From assembly GCA_030429735.1 (NCBI GenBank), contig JAUIET010000012.1, positions 62,001 to 126,000 on the forward strand: 64,000 nt of DNA, in the 5' to 3' direction. Below, piece by piece: positions 17,735 through 27,283 of the stretch. The DNA is from Gammaproteobacteria bacterium (GTDB lineage Bacteria; Pseudomonadota; Gammaproteobacteria; Pseudomonadales; JAUIET01). The notes below the pieces were generated by a model. The model made no database searches. It saw only the letters and a program-made list of their open reading frames with translations, and had not been told where the DNA came from. The stretch's first letter is position 1. Each line of letters begins with the position of its first letter. Both the position numbers and the translations under genes were made by a program.

Positions 17735-18971
17735 CAACTGGACTCGAACTGAGATAGGCAATATCGCTTCTTTTAGTTCTGGGAATACGCCTAGCAAATC
17801 CAAAAAGCAATTTTGGGGCGGCGAGTATCCGTGGATTACGGCTAAGGACTTAAAATCTCATAGACTGAACTCCAGCATAGATGGGCTAACCAAGGGAGGA
17901 TTTGAGGTAGCAAAAATTGCAGCCGAAAATTCGACCTTGCTTTTAGTGCGTGGAATGACCCTGCTAAAAAAATTGCCTATTGGTTACGCAACAAGGGATG
18001 TGGCATTTAATCAAGACATTAAGGCGTTAGTAGCTAAAGACGATATAGACCCACAATTTTTGTCCTACTTGCTACTTGCAAATAGCAAACGCATCAGAAA
18101 TCTGGTTTCGACTGCCGGCCATGGTACTGGTCGATTGGACAGCGAATTGATCAAGAGCTTTCCCGTACTGCTTCCTTCTTCGGAAGAACAAACCAAAATC
18201 GCCCAAATACTCTCAACCTGGGACGAAGCAATTACCACGGTTGAAAAACTGATCGAGAACAGCAAACAACAAAAAAAGGCGTTGATGCAGCGCTTACTCA
18301 TTGGAAATGTGCGCAATCCCGATTTCAAAAAATCAAAGCAGCTATCTAGCACGCCATATGGAAGCATACCCGCTGATTGGCGCTTCGTACCAATCGAGCA
18401 AATAGCTGAGGAAGTCTCTTCACGAAACTCTAACGAACCCATCACGAAGGTTCTATCTTGCTCGAAGCATGATGGCTTTGTAGATTCGCTCACCTATTTC
18501 AAGAAGAAAGTGTACAGCGATGACACAAGTAACTATAAAGTGGTTAAGCGTGGTGACTTTGGATTTCCATCCAATCACATCGAAGAGGGCTCAATAGGTT
18601 ACCAGAACGTTTGTGATCTGGGTGTCGTCAGCCCAATTTATACGGTATTCAGAACAAACTCCGAAGTTTCTGATTTCTATTTGTATAAACTCCTAAAAAC
18701 CGAACACTATCGACAGATTTTCGCAGCGTATACAAATGCATCTGTTGATAGGCGAGGCAGTTTGCGCTGGAAAGAATTTTCGAAGATAAAGATTCCTTTA
18801 CCGACTCTTGATGAGCAGGAATGGATAGGTGAAATAATTCGTATCGCCGAAAGTGACGAAGTTAATCTGAAGTTGCAGCATTCTTGCCTAATCTCGCAGA
18901 AAAAAGCCCTAATGCAACAACTCCTATCCGGAAAAAAACGCGTCAAAATCCCCGAACCCACGGAAGGTTAA
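17724..18971 (+). CDS. hsdS: Type I restriction-modification specificity subunit
   Basis: HsdS selects the bipartite recognition sequence for both methylation and cleavage. The 415-residue product has two target-recognition domains separated by conserved helices. TRD1 starts LPDNWTRTEIGNIASFSSG and ends before LPSSEEQTKIAQILSTWDEA. TRD2 starts PADWRFVPIEQIAEEV and ends before LPTLDEQEWIGEIIRIAE. Both halves close with KKALMQRLLIG or KKALMQQLLSG. I prefer the ATG at 17724 over the ATG at 17685, since the former begins at the normal domain edge. The target sequence cannot be predicted from this alone. Confidence 0.93.
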   Translation: MLPDNWTRTEIGNIASFSSGNTPSKSKKQFWGGEYPWITAKDLKSHRLNSSIDGLTKGGFEVAKIAAENSTLLLVRGMTLLKKLPIGYATRDVAFNQDIKALVAKDDIDPQFLSYLLLANSKRIRNLVSTAGHGTGRLDSELIKSFPVLLPSSEEQTKIAQILSTWDEAITTVEKLIENSKQQKKALMQRLLIGNVRNPDFKKSKQLSSTPYGSIPADWRFVPIEQIAEEVSSRNSNEPITKVLSCSKHDGFVDSLTYFKKKVYSDDTSNYKVVKRGDFGFPSNHIEEGSIGYQNVCDLGVVSPIYTVFRTNSEVSDFYLYKLLKTEHYRQIFAAYTNASVDRRGSLRWKEFSKIKIPLPTLDEQEWIGEIIRIAESDEVNLKLQHSCLISQKKALMQQLLSGKKRVKIPEPTEG

Positions 18972-18995
18972 CATTACCGCCTTCAGGATGAATCT

Positions 18996-21900
18996 ATGAG
19001 CGTCGTTCCAGAAACCAAAGAAGAATACAGCAGCCAGGTGCCAGCGCTTAAAACCCTGATCTCCTGCGGTTGGCAATACCTATCGGCAAGCGACTGCCTC
19101 GCTCAACGCGGTTCGAACCGTGAGCTACTGCTCAGGAACGAACTGATTACATTCCTGCAAAACCAGACCTTTTCCTTCAAAGGCAAAGATCACGCGCTGT
19201 CATCGAATGCGATTGAGCAAATTATTCGGGAACTCAGTTCGCCTGGCCTGAACGAGGGTTTGCTGAGCGCAAACGAGCGTATCTACGACAAGCTGACGCT
19301 GGGTGTTACGGTTACCGAGTTTATCGACGGCGCGCGCTATTCCCCAACAATATCGCTGCTGGACTGGGGCAATATTGCTAACAATCGATTTCTGGTGACA
19401 GAAGAATTCGAAGTGGCCAATAGCGCCGGCACCAGCACCCGCCGGCCAGATATCGTTTGTTTTGTGAATGGCATTCCGCTGGCCATTGTGGAAGCCAAAC
19501 GGCCAGATTCGGGCAACCCGAACAAGAACAGAGTGGATGAAGGCATCAGCCAGACCATTCGTAACCAGAAGAATGACGAAATACCCGCGCTGTTCGCCTA
19601 TGCTCAGCTGCTGCTGGCAATAAGCGCCAGTGATGGCCGCTACGGTACAACTAAAACCCCCGCCAAATTCTGGTCGCTGTGGCGCGAAGAGGAATTGCCC
19701 GAAAGCGATTTTGCCTCCATCAAGGCTCAGCGTTTGAAGCCTGCGGAGATTGACGCAGTATTCGAAGGTAAGCCAGCCAGACTACGAAAGTACTTTGAGC
19801 AGCTGTGGAGTAAACCGGAACTGGTGACCGATCAGGATCGCTTGCTGATCAGTTTACTCAGTCCACAGCGCCTGCTGGAGTTTATTCGCTTCAACATTCT
19901 GTTCGACAAGAAAGCCGGTAAAATCGCCGCGCGCTACCAGCAAGCCTTTGGAATCAAGGCCCTGGTCGAACGCATCAGCCAACGCCGGCCAGATGGTGGG
20001 CGGGAAGGTGGGGTTATCTGGCATACCACCGGGTCGGGCAAATCGTTCACCATGGTATTCCTGTGCAAGGCTTTGCTAATGCACCCCAGGCTGGACGATT
20101 GCCGCATCATTGTTGTAACTGATCGCATTGACCTTGAAAAACAATTGGCTAACACGTTTATGTCGGGTGGTGCGTACGGGTCGGACATTGCGACCAAAAA
20201 AGAAGGTGAGCGCAGCAAAGCACGCTCGGGCAAAGACCTGGCCAGGCGTATCGGTCACGGTGATGAGCGGATAGTTTTCAGCATCATCAATAAGTTCAAC
20301 ACCGCTTCAAAACAACCAGAGTGTTACAACCCCTCGCCCAATATCATCGTGTTGATCGATGAAGGCCACCGAAGCCAAAGCGGCGAAAACCACGAAAGAA
20401 TGCGCAAAGCCTTACCCAATGCCGCGTATGTTGCGTTCACCGGTACGCCGCTGTTAAAAGACGACAAAACAGCCAACAAGTTTGGCCCCATCGTACACGC
20501 GTACACCATGCAGCGTGCGGTGGAAGATAAAACCGTCACACCCCTGTTATACGAAGAACGCCAACCCGCGCTCACCACCAATGAACAAGCCATCGACAAT
20601 TGGTTCGACAAGATAACCGCGCCCTTATCCGACAAACAGAAAACCGACCTGAAAAAGAAATTTGCGCGCAAAGGCGCGATTTATGGGTCTGATGCGCGCA
20701 TTGAACTCATCGCCTGGGATATCGCGGTTCATTTCAATGAAAACTTCAAGCAGCTTGGCAAACATCTAAAAGGCCAGGTAGCGACTGAAAGTAAAATCGC
20801 GGCTATTCGCTATAAGCAGCACCTTGATGCCACAGGCCTGGTCAGCAGCGCTGTGATTATCTCCGCACCCGATTCGCGCGAGGGGCACAAAGACGTAGAC
20901 GAAACAGCCTTACCTGAAATTCAGCAGTGGTGGAAAGACAATGTTGGCAGTGGCAGCATTAATGCCAACCAGGGCGAGGCGTATGAGCGCGAGGTTATAG
21001 ACAACTTCAGCACCGATGGCCCGCCCGATTTATTGATTGTTGTCGACAAACTGCTTACCGGGTTCGATGAGCCACGCAATGCCGTGCTGTATATCGACAA
21101 GCCACTGCGGGAACACACGCTGATTCAGGCCGTGGCGCGAGTAAACCGTTTGCATGAAGAGAAGCCCTACGGATTGCTGATTGATTACCGGGGTATTCTG
21201 GAGGAACTGGACACGTCGATTCGCGACTACCAGGACCTGGCCAGTAAAACGCAAGCCGGTTACGACCTGGATGATATAGACGGTTTGTATTCGCAAATGA
21301 GCACAGAATACAAACGCCTGCCGCTGTTGCACGATGCGCTGTGGGCGCAATTCAAGAGCGTCAATAATCGCCAGGACCTGGAACAGTACCGGCAGCTGCT
21401 GATTCCCGAGTACGCCGAAGATGCCGATGGCGACGTGTATGATAAAAAGCAGAAAGTACGCGAAGATTTCTACAGCGCACTCACAGCGTTTGGCCTGTGC
21501 TTGCAAGTCGCCTTAGCCTCCCGCGCGTTTTTTGAAGACAGTAGCTTCACAGAAGCCATGATCCGGGGCTACAAGGAAGACCTGCGCTTCTTTATGAATT
21601 TGCGGAAAATCGCAAAGCAGGATGCGCAGGAAACCGTGGATTACAGCGTGTACGAAGAACAGATTCGCAAACTGGTAGACAAGCACGTAGTTGGCAATGA
21701 AATTCGCGAACCGGAAGGTGTATACATCGTTGGTGAACTTGGCCAGGACCAGCCAGAAGACTGGAGCGAAGAGAAAACGCGTAACGAGACCGACTTGATC
21801 AAAACGCGAATTCGCAAATCCATTGAGCAAGACCTGGAGCATGACCCTTACGCCCAGAAAGTATTCTCTGAATTGCTAAAGCAAGCCATCGCCGAGGCCG

Positions 21901-22301
21901 AAGCCTTGTTTGACCATCCTGTAAAGCAATACGCCTTGTTCAAGAAATTTGAAGGTGAGGTACAAGCTGGCGTACCCGAAGATATTCCCGAACAGCTGCG
22001 GGGTAACAAACACGCCAGTGCCTACTACGGCGCGATAAAACTGGTGCTAGGTGATCAGGCCTTTGCTGAACTCGAGGCAAACGTGGATAGTTCGTTTTCA
22101 GATCTTGCGCTGAACATTGAGAATGTTGTAGACGCTTCAGTTGCAGAGCATTCGCTGAACCCCAAAGACATCGAAGCCGCTATTACCAAAGGACTGCTGC
22201 CAAGATTATTTAAAGCGCTGGGCATGGAAAATGCGCAAGCAGTTATAGAGAAGATTATCCATATTACCCGGGTTGGTCTGGCGAAAGGCGGCTATAGATA
22301 A
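18996..22301 (+). CDS. hsdR: Type I restriction-modification endonuclease / translocase subunit
   Basis: HsdR is the ATP-driven motor and nuclease that cuts unmethylated DNA far from the recognition site. The 1101-residue protein has the N-terminal nuclease motif (RRPDIVCFVNGIPLAIVEAK, Asp and ExK), Walker A (TTGSGKS), a DEGH helicase box (VLIDEGHRSQ), AFTGTPLL and late helicase motifs (LLTGFDEPRNAVLYIDKPL, QAVARVNRL). It is full length and open throughout. It follows hsdS by 24 bp, completing the operon. No anticodon-nuclease gene is inserted. Confidence 0.95.
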   Translation: MSVVPETKEEYSSQVPALKTLISCGWQYLSASDCLAQRGSNRELLLRNELITFLQNQTFSFKGKDHALSSNAIEQIIRELSSPGLNEGLLSANERIYDKLTLGVTVTEFIDGARYSPTISLLDWGNIANNRFLVTEEFEVANSAGTSTRRPDIVCFVNGIPLAIVEAKRPDSGNPNKNRVDEGISQTIRNQKNDEIPALFAYAQLLLAISASDGRYGTTKTPAKFWSLWREEELPESDFASIKAQRLKPAEIDAVFEGKPARLRKYFEQLWSKPELVTDQDRLLISLLSPQRLLEFIRFNILFDKKAGKIAARYQQAFGIKALVERISQRRPDGGREGGVIWHTTGSGKSFTMVFLCKALLMHPRLDDCRIIVVTDRIDLEKQLANTFMSGGAYGSDIATKKEGERSKARSGKDLARRIGHGDERIVFSIINKFNTASKQPECYNPSPNIIVLIDEGHRSQSGENHERMRKALPNAAYVAFTGTPLLKDDKTANKFGPIVHAYTMQRAVEDKTVTPLLYEERQPALTTNEQAIDNWFDKITAPLSDKQKTDLKKKFARKGAIYGSDARIELIAWDIAVHFNENFKQLGKHLKGQVATESKIAAIRYKQHLDATGLVSSAVIISAPDSREGHKDVDETALPEIQQWWKDNVGSGSINANQGEAYEREVIDNFSTDGPPDLLIVVDKLLTGFDEPRNAVLYIDKPLREHTLIQAVARVNRLHEEKPYGLLIDYRGILEELDTSIRDYQDLASKTQAGYDLDDIDGLYSQMSTEYKRLPLLHDALWAQFKSVNNRQDLEQYRQLLIPEYAEDADGDVYDKKQKVREDFYSALTAFGLCLQVALASRAFFEDSSFTEAMIRGYKEDLRFFMNLRKIAKQDAQETVDYSVYEEQIRKLVDKHVVGNEIREPEGVYIVGELGQDQPEDWSEEKTRNETDLIKTRIRKSIEQDLEHDPYAQKVFSELLKQAIAEAEALFDHPVKQYALFKKFEGEVQAGVPEDIPEQLRGNKHASAYYGAIKLVLGDQAFAELEANVDSSFSDLALNIENVVDASVAEHSLNPKDIEAAITKGLLPRLFKALGMENAQAVIEKIIHITRVGLAKGGYR

Positions 22302-22302
22302 C

Positions 22303-23028
22303 ATGCCCGACCACACGATTAACTATGGTGACAGGCTCATCAGGTTCACAGTTTTCCGTAAACCCACTATTCATAACAAGATAGCGATTCACGTGCAACC
22401 CGACGCGCGAGTTATTGTTGACGCACCCTCTGAGAGTGGCATTGCGGAAATAAAGCGTGCTGTTACTAAACGTGCAGCCTGGGTCACAAAAAATGTAGCG
22501 AACACTGAAAAGCAGCTATTAAACGCGGAACACTACCAGTACGTTAGTGGTGAAACGCACTGGTACCTCGGCAGGCGTTATCTGCTGAAAACTCGCGTAG
22601 CCAGGACAGAACGCCCCAATACTAAACTCACCCATGGCCAGTTGCAGCTTACCTGCGCAAGCCGCGATCCGAACATTGTTCGCGACGTGCTTGATGCCTG
22701 GTATGCCCGGCGTGCCAGGATTGTGTTTGAGAAACGAATAATGGAAGTGGCATCTAAATGCCCCTGGATCAAAACAACGCCAGTCTGGAAGATTCGAAGT
22801 ATGAAAAAGCAGTGGGGAAGCTGCTCGCCGAAAGGTGTGGTTTCCTTGAATCGCAACTTAATAAAGGCACCGACAGACTGCATCGATTATGTAGTGCTGC
22901 ATGAACTCTGCCATTTAAAGCATCACGATCACAGTAAGGGCTTTTACAAATTGCTGGATCGCAGCATGCCGAATTGGCGTGATGTAAAGCTTAGGCTCGA
23001 CAGTTACGCGGAAGTTTTTCTGAGTTGA
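22303..23028 (+). CDS. YgjP-like (M48/DUF45) zinc metallopeptidase
   Basis: The 241-residue protein ends with the zinc motif HELCHLKHHDHSKGFY (HExxH plus downstream His), preceded by the family segment RSMKKQWGSCSPKG. DUF45/YgjP proteins are presumed metallopeptidases of unknown substrate and are often found directly after hsdR. Here the ATG at 22303 lies 1 bp after the hsdR stop, so it belongs to the restriction operon by layout. An in-frame start at 22273 inside hsdR is possible but unneeded. Confidence 0.85.
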   Translation: MPDHTINYGDRLIRFTVFRKPTIHNKIAIHVQPDARVIVDAPSESGIAEIKRAVTKRAAWVTKNVANTEKQLLNAEHYQYVSGETHWYLGRRYLLKTRVARTERPNTKLTHGQLQLTCASRDPNIVRDVLDAWYARRARIVFEKRIMEVASKCPWIKTTPVWKIRSMKKQWGSCSPKGVVSLNRNLIKAPTDCIDYVVLHELCHLKHHDHSKGFYKLLDRSMPNWRDVKLRLDSYAEVFLS

Positions 23029-23076
23029 TGCAATTGGAAACAAGCCGCAACCCATCAGCAGACGCTGCTTCGAGCC

Positions 23077-23511
23077 TTAACCCTCCACACTCGCCCGAAA
23101 ACGCCCCTCCTTAAAAGCCATCAACGCTTTGCGGGCCACATCTTCGTCATTCGCGGCGCGCTTAAAACCGGAGCTCAGAAACGGGTGAAAACCTTCGGGT
23201 ATGTCGTCGAGTGAGCTTGCGCGTTTATAGCCCATTGACCAGTTTTCGAAAGAGCGCTGTTCAATTTCTCCGCGATAGAGTACGCGAGTGTTCTCATGCC
23301 GAGGGTCTGCTTCAATTTTTTCAAACAATTTTTCTACAACGGCAGGTTGGCCTTCAAGCGCTTGAATAAAGGAGCCCTCGTGGTATATAAGCAGGCCCGA
23401 CACGTCCAGGTTTGAATTATTATTTCTGGCACCGCTCAACAATTCGTTCAGGCCATCCTCGTCGAATGTTTCTACTTCTTTGCTGATATAAACGAGTTGC
23501 CGTAGCGCCAT
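23077..23511 (-). CDS. Stand-alone BLUF-domain blue-light sensor
   Basis: The 144-residue protein is nearly all BLUF domain, a FAD-binding blue-light photosensor. All key residues are present with canonical spacing: Tyr8 (LVYIS), Asn32, Gln50 (SFIQALEG), Trp91 and Met93 (ENWSMGY). Tyr-to-Asn and Tyr-to-Gln distances (24 and 42) match AppA. No output domain is attached; the last 40 residues are likely the helical cap. Short BLUF proteins act through a protein partner, which cannot be identified here. It lies 101 bp downstream of the SDR gene on the same strand. Confidence 0.9.
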   Translation of the reverse strand: MALRQLVYISKEVETFDEDGLNELLSGARNNNSNLDVSGLLIYHEGSFIQALEGQPAVVEKLFEKIEADPRHENTRVLYRGEIEQRSFENWSMGYKRASSLDDIPEGFHPFLSSGFKRAANDEDVARKALMAFKEGRFRASVEG

Positions 23512-23612
23512 ATTTACCTACCTCTCATAAAGTTACACAATGCATACTATGTAACGGCAGAGTGTGAAAGCACTTTAGCGAAATTTGTTCACGGGCCGAT
23601 GAACGGTAGAGT

Positions 23613-24638
23613 TTAGATAAGATAATCTTGCGTCATGTCCACGGACACGTCCCACAACCTCTTTGCCATGGTTTCATCAAAGAAATGATTCGGTCCATCA
23701 ATAACAACCGGGTTACAGTCTTCAAAATATGCGCCACTGACACCGGACAGTTGCGGGTGGGTCGCTGCGTATACCTGAGTCGCCGCGCCTTGCTCTGGTG
23801 TTTTGGCAATCACCCCACTAAGCATAGTGAATGCACCGCGTATAAAAGAGGGTGCGTTGCGGGCGATATTGGTTTTCACCAGACCGGGATGAATGACGTT
23901 GGACGTGGTTGTGCTTTCCGCAAGATTTTTTGCCAGCTGCAAGGAAAACAGTGCATTGGCCAGCTTTGAGCGACCATAGGCAAAATTGGCGTCGTAGTGT
24001 TCGCGTGCTGCGTCGCCGCGTAAATGTTCAAAATCGAAGCCATTGGGTGCCGTTCGGTAGCCTGAGCGACTGCCGACATGAACCACGCGACTGGCAGGGC
24101 CCGTATTCAGCGCCGAGAGCAAGTGGTTCACCAACACAAAATGTCCGAGGTGATTGATCACGAAGGTTTTTTCGACACCATTGACCAATTCAAAATCAAG
24201 GAAATTAACGCCGGCGTTGCAAATCAGTATATCCAGTGGTTTGCCTTGTGCGGCAAGTGCATCGCGAACTGTCGCTGCGCAGGCAACCGCGGATTGAAAA
24301 TCGGCAAGCTCGAGTGCAACTGGCGTGGTATTGCCTTGCACTTGTTTGCAGGCAGTCTGCGCTTTCGCCAGCGTGCGGCCGGTGCCAAACACATGGGCAC
24401 CACGCAGGGCAAGCACGCGCATGGTTTCAAACCCCAGACCAGAGTTACAGCCGGTTACCAATGCGGTCTTGCCGCTAAGATCCAGCCCTTCGGCAACTTG
24501 CTCGGCGGTGGAGTCCGCGCCAAATTTGCTTACTGGCAGTGAAGTGTCTATTGAGATGTTGTGATCACTGGCACAGGCGCTCACAAATGGCACTGTGGCT
24601 ACCCCTGCGCTTAGCTTGATAAATTGCCTGCGTTGCAT
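23613..24638 (-). CDS. SDR-family oxidoreductase with N-terminal export signal
   Basis: The 341-residue protein (ATG at 24638) has a twin-arginine-like or lipoprotein-like leader (MQRRQFIKLSAGV then VSACAS). A short-chain dehydrogenase domain follows: TGCNSGLGFE cofactor loop, ICNAGVN, catalytic Ser in HVGSRSGYR and YGRSK (Tyr and Lys). It resembles retinol dehydrogenase-like SDRs. An upstream start at 24812 would only add an unlikely 58-residue extension. The substrate is unknown. The periplasmic location suggested by the leader is unusual for an NAD(P)-dependent enzyme. Confidence 0.82.
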   Translation of the reverse strand: MQRRQFIKLSAGVATVPFVSACASDHNISIDTSLPVSKFGADSTAEQVAEGLDLSGKTALVTGCNSGLGFETMRVLALRGAHVFGTGRTLAKAQTACKQVQGNTTPVALELADFQSAVACAATVRDALAAQGKPLDILICNAGVNFLDFELVNGVEKTFVINHLGHFVLVNHLLSALNTGPASRVVHVGSRSGYRTAPNGFDFEHLRGDAAREHYDANFAYGRSKLANALFSLQLAKNLAESTTTSNVIHPGLVKTNIARNAPSFIRGAFTMLSGVIAKTPEQGAATQVYAATHPQLSGVSGAYFEDCNPVVIDGPNHFFDETMAKRLWDVSVDMTQDYLI

Positions 24639-24855
24639 GGTGTTACCCTCTTTAGACCTGCTGATAAAACGGTGACCTCGCTTACTCGATATGCCAGCTG
24701 TTACGGCTGCCCGAGAGCGCGATTTAGGTTCAGAATGCACCATAAAGAGGTAATCAATCAAGCGCCTGGTGAGGCTCAACTCTAACAGGGCAAGTGGTGA
24801 CAAGTGCGCCAAAATTTGCCATTGTGCCTGCCGGGCAATTCAAAGAGAGCCAATA

Positions 24856-26058
24856 ATGGATATTGAAGCACCTGATCAAGCAAGTGGCCCATGCGCCGGC
24901 TTTCGCGTTTTGGAGTTTGGCACGATGGTGTCTGGCCCGCTGGCTGGCCAAAACCTCGGTGACCTTGGCGCCGATGTAATCAAAGTAGAAACAATGATGG
25001 GAGATACATCCCGCTGGACCGGCCCACCGCAGCGAGAGGGCCTGAATGGATTCTTCACGCAGTTTAATCGAAATAAACGTTCTATTTGTGTTGATTTGAA
25101 GTCGGAGCAGGGCCTGTTTGCGGTTCGTACTTTAGCGCTGTCTGCCGACGTGATAATTGTTAATTATCGCCCGGGTGTGATGGACAGGCTTGGTTTGGGC
25201 TACGACGACCTAAGCGCAGACAATCCAGGCCTGGTGTACGTATGTGTGTCGGGCTATGGACCCGACGGCCCCTACGCCGACCAACCAGTGTACGACCTGG
25301 TAACTCAAGGCATGTCTGGTGTTGCGCACATACAAGGTGTTGATGGAAAACCGAGGCTAATACAAAGTGTTATAGCGGATAAAAGCGCTGCGATTGCGGC
25401 CTCATCGGCTGCGCTGGCCGCTCTGCTTGCACGAGAGAGGAACGGTGGTGCAGGCCAGCTGGTGCACGTGCCCATGCTGAACAGTTTCGCTCAATTAACG
25501 CTTCCTGATGCAATGACACCAGAGGCATTTCGGCCGAAGAGCGGAGAGGCGCCGTCAATCCCAAAAATTTTTCATGTGTGGACCTGCGCAGATGGTTTTC
25601 TGGTGGGCATGCCGATCGAAGACAAACAGTTCGCAAACCTGTGTAAAGCCTTGGGGCGTGAAGACCTGGCGGAAGACGAGCGCTTCACAACAATCGCTGT
25701 TCGCTTGGTTCATACAGACGCCATGATTGAGCAGATAGACGCCGAATTGAGTAAATGGAAATGGCGCGACGCGCTGGAGCAGTTACGCAAACATGATGTG
25801 CCGTTTGCGCCGGTCTACGATTTAGACGATTTCTTTGAAGACCCTCAGGTGAAGCACAACAAAACCATTTTTGATGCTGAAGATCCCAGAGGTGGCACGA
25901 TACGTTACGTGCGCCACCCCGGTATTTATGAGAAAACGCCTGCGAGCCTTAGACGCCATCCTCCGCGTTACGCGGAACACACCGACGAAATACTCGCGGA
26001 GGCAGGTTTTACCGCGGAACAGATTGCCCAGTGGCGCGACGCAAAAGTCATTGCCTGA
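24856..26058 (+). CDS. CaiB/BaiF-family CoA-transferase (family III)
   Basis: Family III enzymes move CoA between carboxylic acids through an aspartyl-CoA anhydride. The 400-residue product opens with RVLEFGTMVSGPLAGQNLGD and DVIKVE, and has FTQFNRNKRSICVDLKSEQG, YGPDGPYADQPVYDLVTQGM (its Asp is the expected nucleophile) and NGGAGQLVHVPM. The start was set at ATG 24856, which begins at the normal domain edge. Likely roles are carnitine-, bile-acid- or alpha-methylacyl-CoA-like metabolism; the substrate cannot be chosen. Confidence 0.9.
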   Translation: MDIEAPDQASGPCAGFRVLEFGTMVSGPLAGQNLGDLGADVIKVETMMGDTSRWTGPPQREGLNGFFTQFNRNKRSICVDLKSEQGLFAVRTLALSADVIIVNYRPGVMDRLGLGYDDLSADNPGLVYVCVSGYGPDGPYADQPVYDLVTQGMSGVAHIQGVDGKPRLIQSVIADKSAAIAASSAALAALLARERNGGAGQLVHVPMLNSFAQLTLPDAMTPEAFRPKSGEAPSIPKIFHVWTCADGFLVGMPIEDKQFANLCKALGREDLAEDERFTTIAVRLVHTDAMIEQIDAELSKWKWRDALEQLRKHDVPFAPVYDLDDFFEDPQVKHNKTIFDAEDPRGGTIRYVRHPGIYEKTPASLRRHPPRYAEHTDEILAEAGFTAEQIAQWRDAKVIA

Positions 26059-26120
26059 GCTATTGTTCGGAGGCTCCCTGGCGCGCTGATGGATAACGAG
26101 GGGTGTTGGTGTGATGCGGT

Positions 26121-27146
26121 TTAACGCTGGCGTCGCCACACAGCTGGCGACAACCCGGTCCATCGTTTAAACGCTCTGGTGAAGTTAGCCGGTTCCCGAT
26201 AGCCAAGTAACTCAGCTACGTCGTTTACAGGGTAGCGCGCATCGCGAAGCAAGGCTTCTGCGCGTGTTTGTCGTATGTCCTGCAGTATCTCCTTGTAACT
26301 GCTGCCTTCGCTGAGCAATCTGCGAATCAATGTGCGGCTGGTCATGTGCAGCGACTCAGCCGCGCGCTCAAGAGTTGGTGGTGCGGATGGCGGGGTGTTG
26401 GCTAGCAACATTCGATCGAAGTGATTGTTAAGAATGTTGCGTACAGCGGCAACCGCGCTGTGTTGCTGTTCTCGATTGGCAATTACCTCCCGGCAGCGAA
26501 TCACATTGGCTCTGTACACAGCTTCGTCGTACAGCGGCGACGGCAGTTCACACCAACTAGACGGTATGGAGAGTGAACAGCGTTCAGCCCCGAACACTAC
26601 TGAGCTGTCGTAGGCGTTTTCAATATCTACCGCGCCTTGCGGTGCAAGGTGGGCGAAGGCCACAATTGAGTTCTTGCTCACAGGGTGCCCGAGAATGGAA
26701 TTGATCATGGTTTCCAGCACTTTCAGGATAACTTCACTGATCCAGCGGAAGTATTCGCCGTCGTTGGTGAGGTCCTCAAGATATACGTAAAAGCGATTGC
26801 GGTTCAGTTCTGTTTGGATATGGATAGTGTTCAGGCGAACAGGATACAGCGTACCCATTACTTCCAGCGCCTCGCCGAGTGTGGGTGCGCTTAAGGCTGC
26901 GAAACCCAGCGGACCATGTGCGGCCACATTGAGCTGCGCGCCAAGTCGGGGGCCCCAGGCGTTGTCTTCGACTTCATCCGCAACGTTCCGGTACATTTGA
27001 GCCAATGACTGCCAGGGGAAAAACTCCTCGCTGGCCAAGTCATCTTCGCTAAGACCGGTGCCACGCAGCAGACGATCAACCGGCAGTAATTCAGCCTGCA
27101 GAGTGAGACGTGCATACGCCGCTGACACTTCCAATCCCCTGGACAT
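26121..27146 (-). CDS. AraC-family transcriptional regulator
   Basis: The 341-residue protein combines an N-terminal ligand domain of the Arabinose_bd type (about residues 20-200) with a C-terminal AraC DNA-binding domain having two helix-turn-helix units (AAESLHMTSRTLIRRLLSEG; VAELLGYREPANFTRAFKRW). The gene is divergent from the alkane monooxygenase at 27284, with 137 bp between them. Such regulators often activate the divergent gene in response to its substrate or product, so control of the alkane monooxygenase is the simplest reading. Confidence 0.9.
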   Translation of the reverse strand: MSRGLEVSAAYARLTLQAELLPVDRLLRGTGLSEDDLASEEFFPWQSLAQMYRNVADEVEDNAWGPRLGAQLNVAAHGPLGFAALSAPTLGEALEVMGTLYPVRLNTIHIQTELNRNRFYVYLEDLTNDGEYFRWISEVILKVLETMINSILGHPVSKNSIVAFAHLAPQGAVDIENAYDSSVVFGAERCSLSIPSSWCELPSPLYDEAVYRANVIRCREVIANREQQHSAVAAVRNILNNHFDRMLLANTPPSAPPTLERAAESLHMTSRTLIRRLLSEGSSYKEILQDIRQTRAEALLRDARYPVNDVAELLGYREPANFTRAFKRWTGLSPAVWRRQR

Positions 27147-27283
27147 GTTCAGAGGATAAAGGGTTTGGCCTGTAATGTCACAAAATGATAATTAAATTGT
27201 CTTTATATGAAAGCGATAAAATCATGGAGCTCGCATACACTTTCTTGCATCCTGATCCAAGACTGTTTCACAGAGGCAAAACA

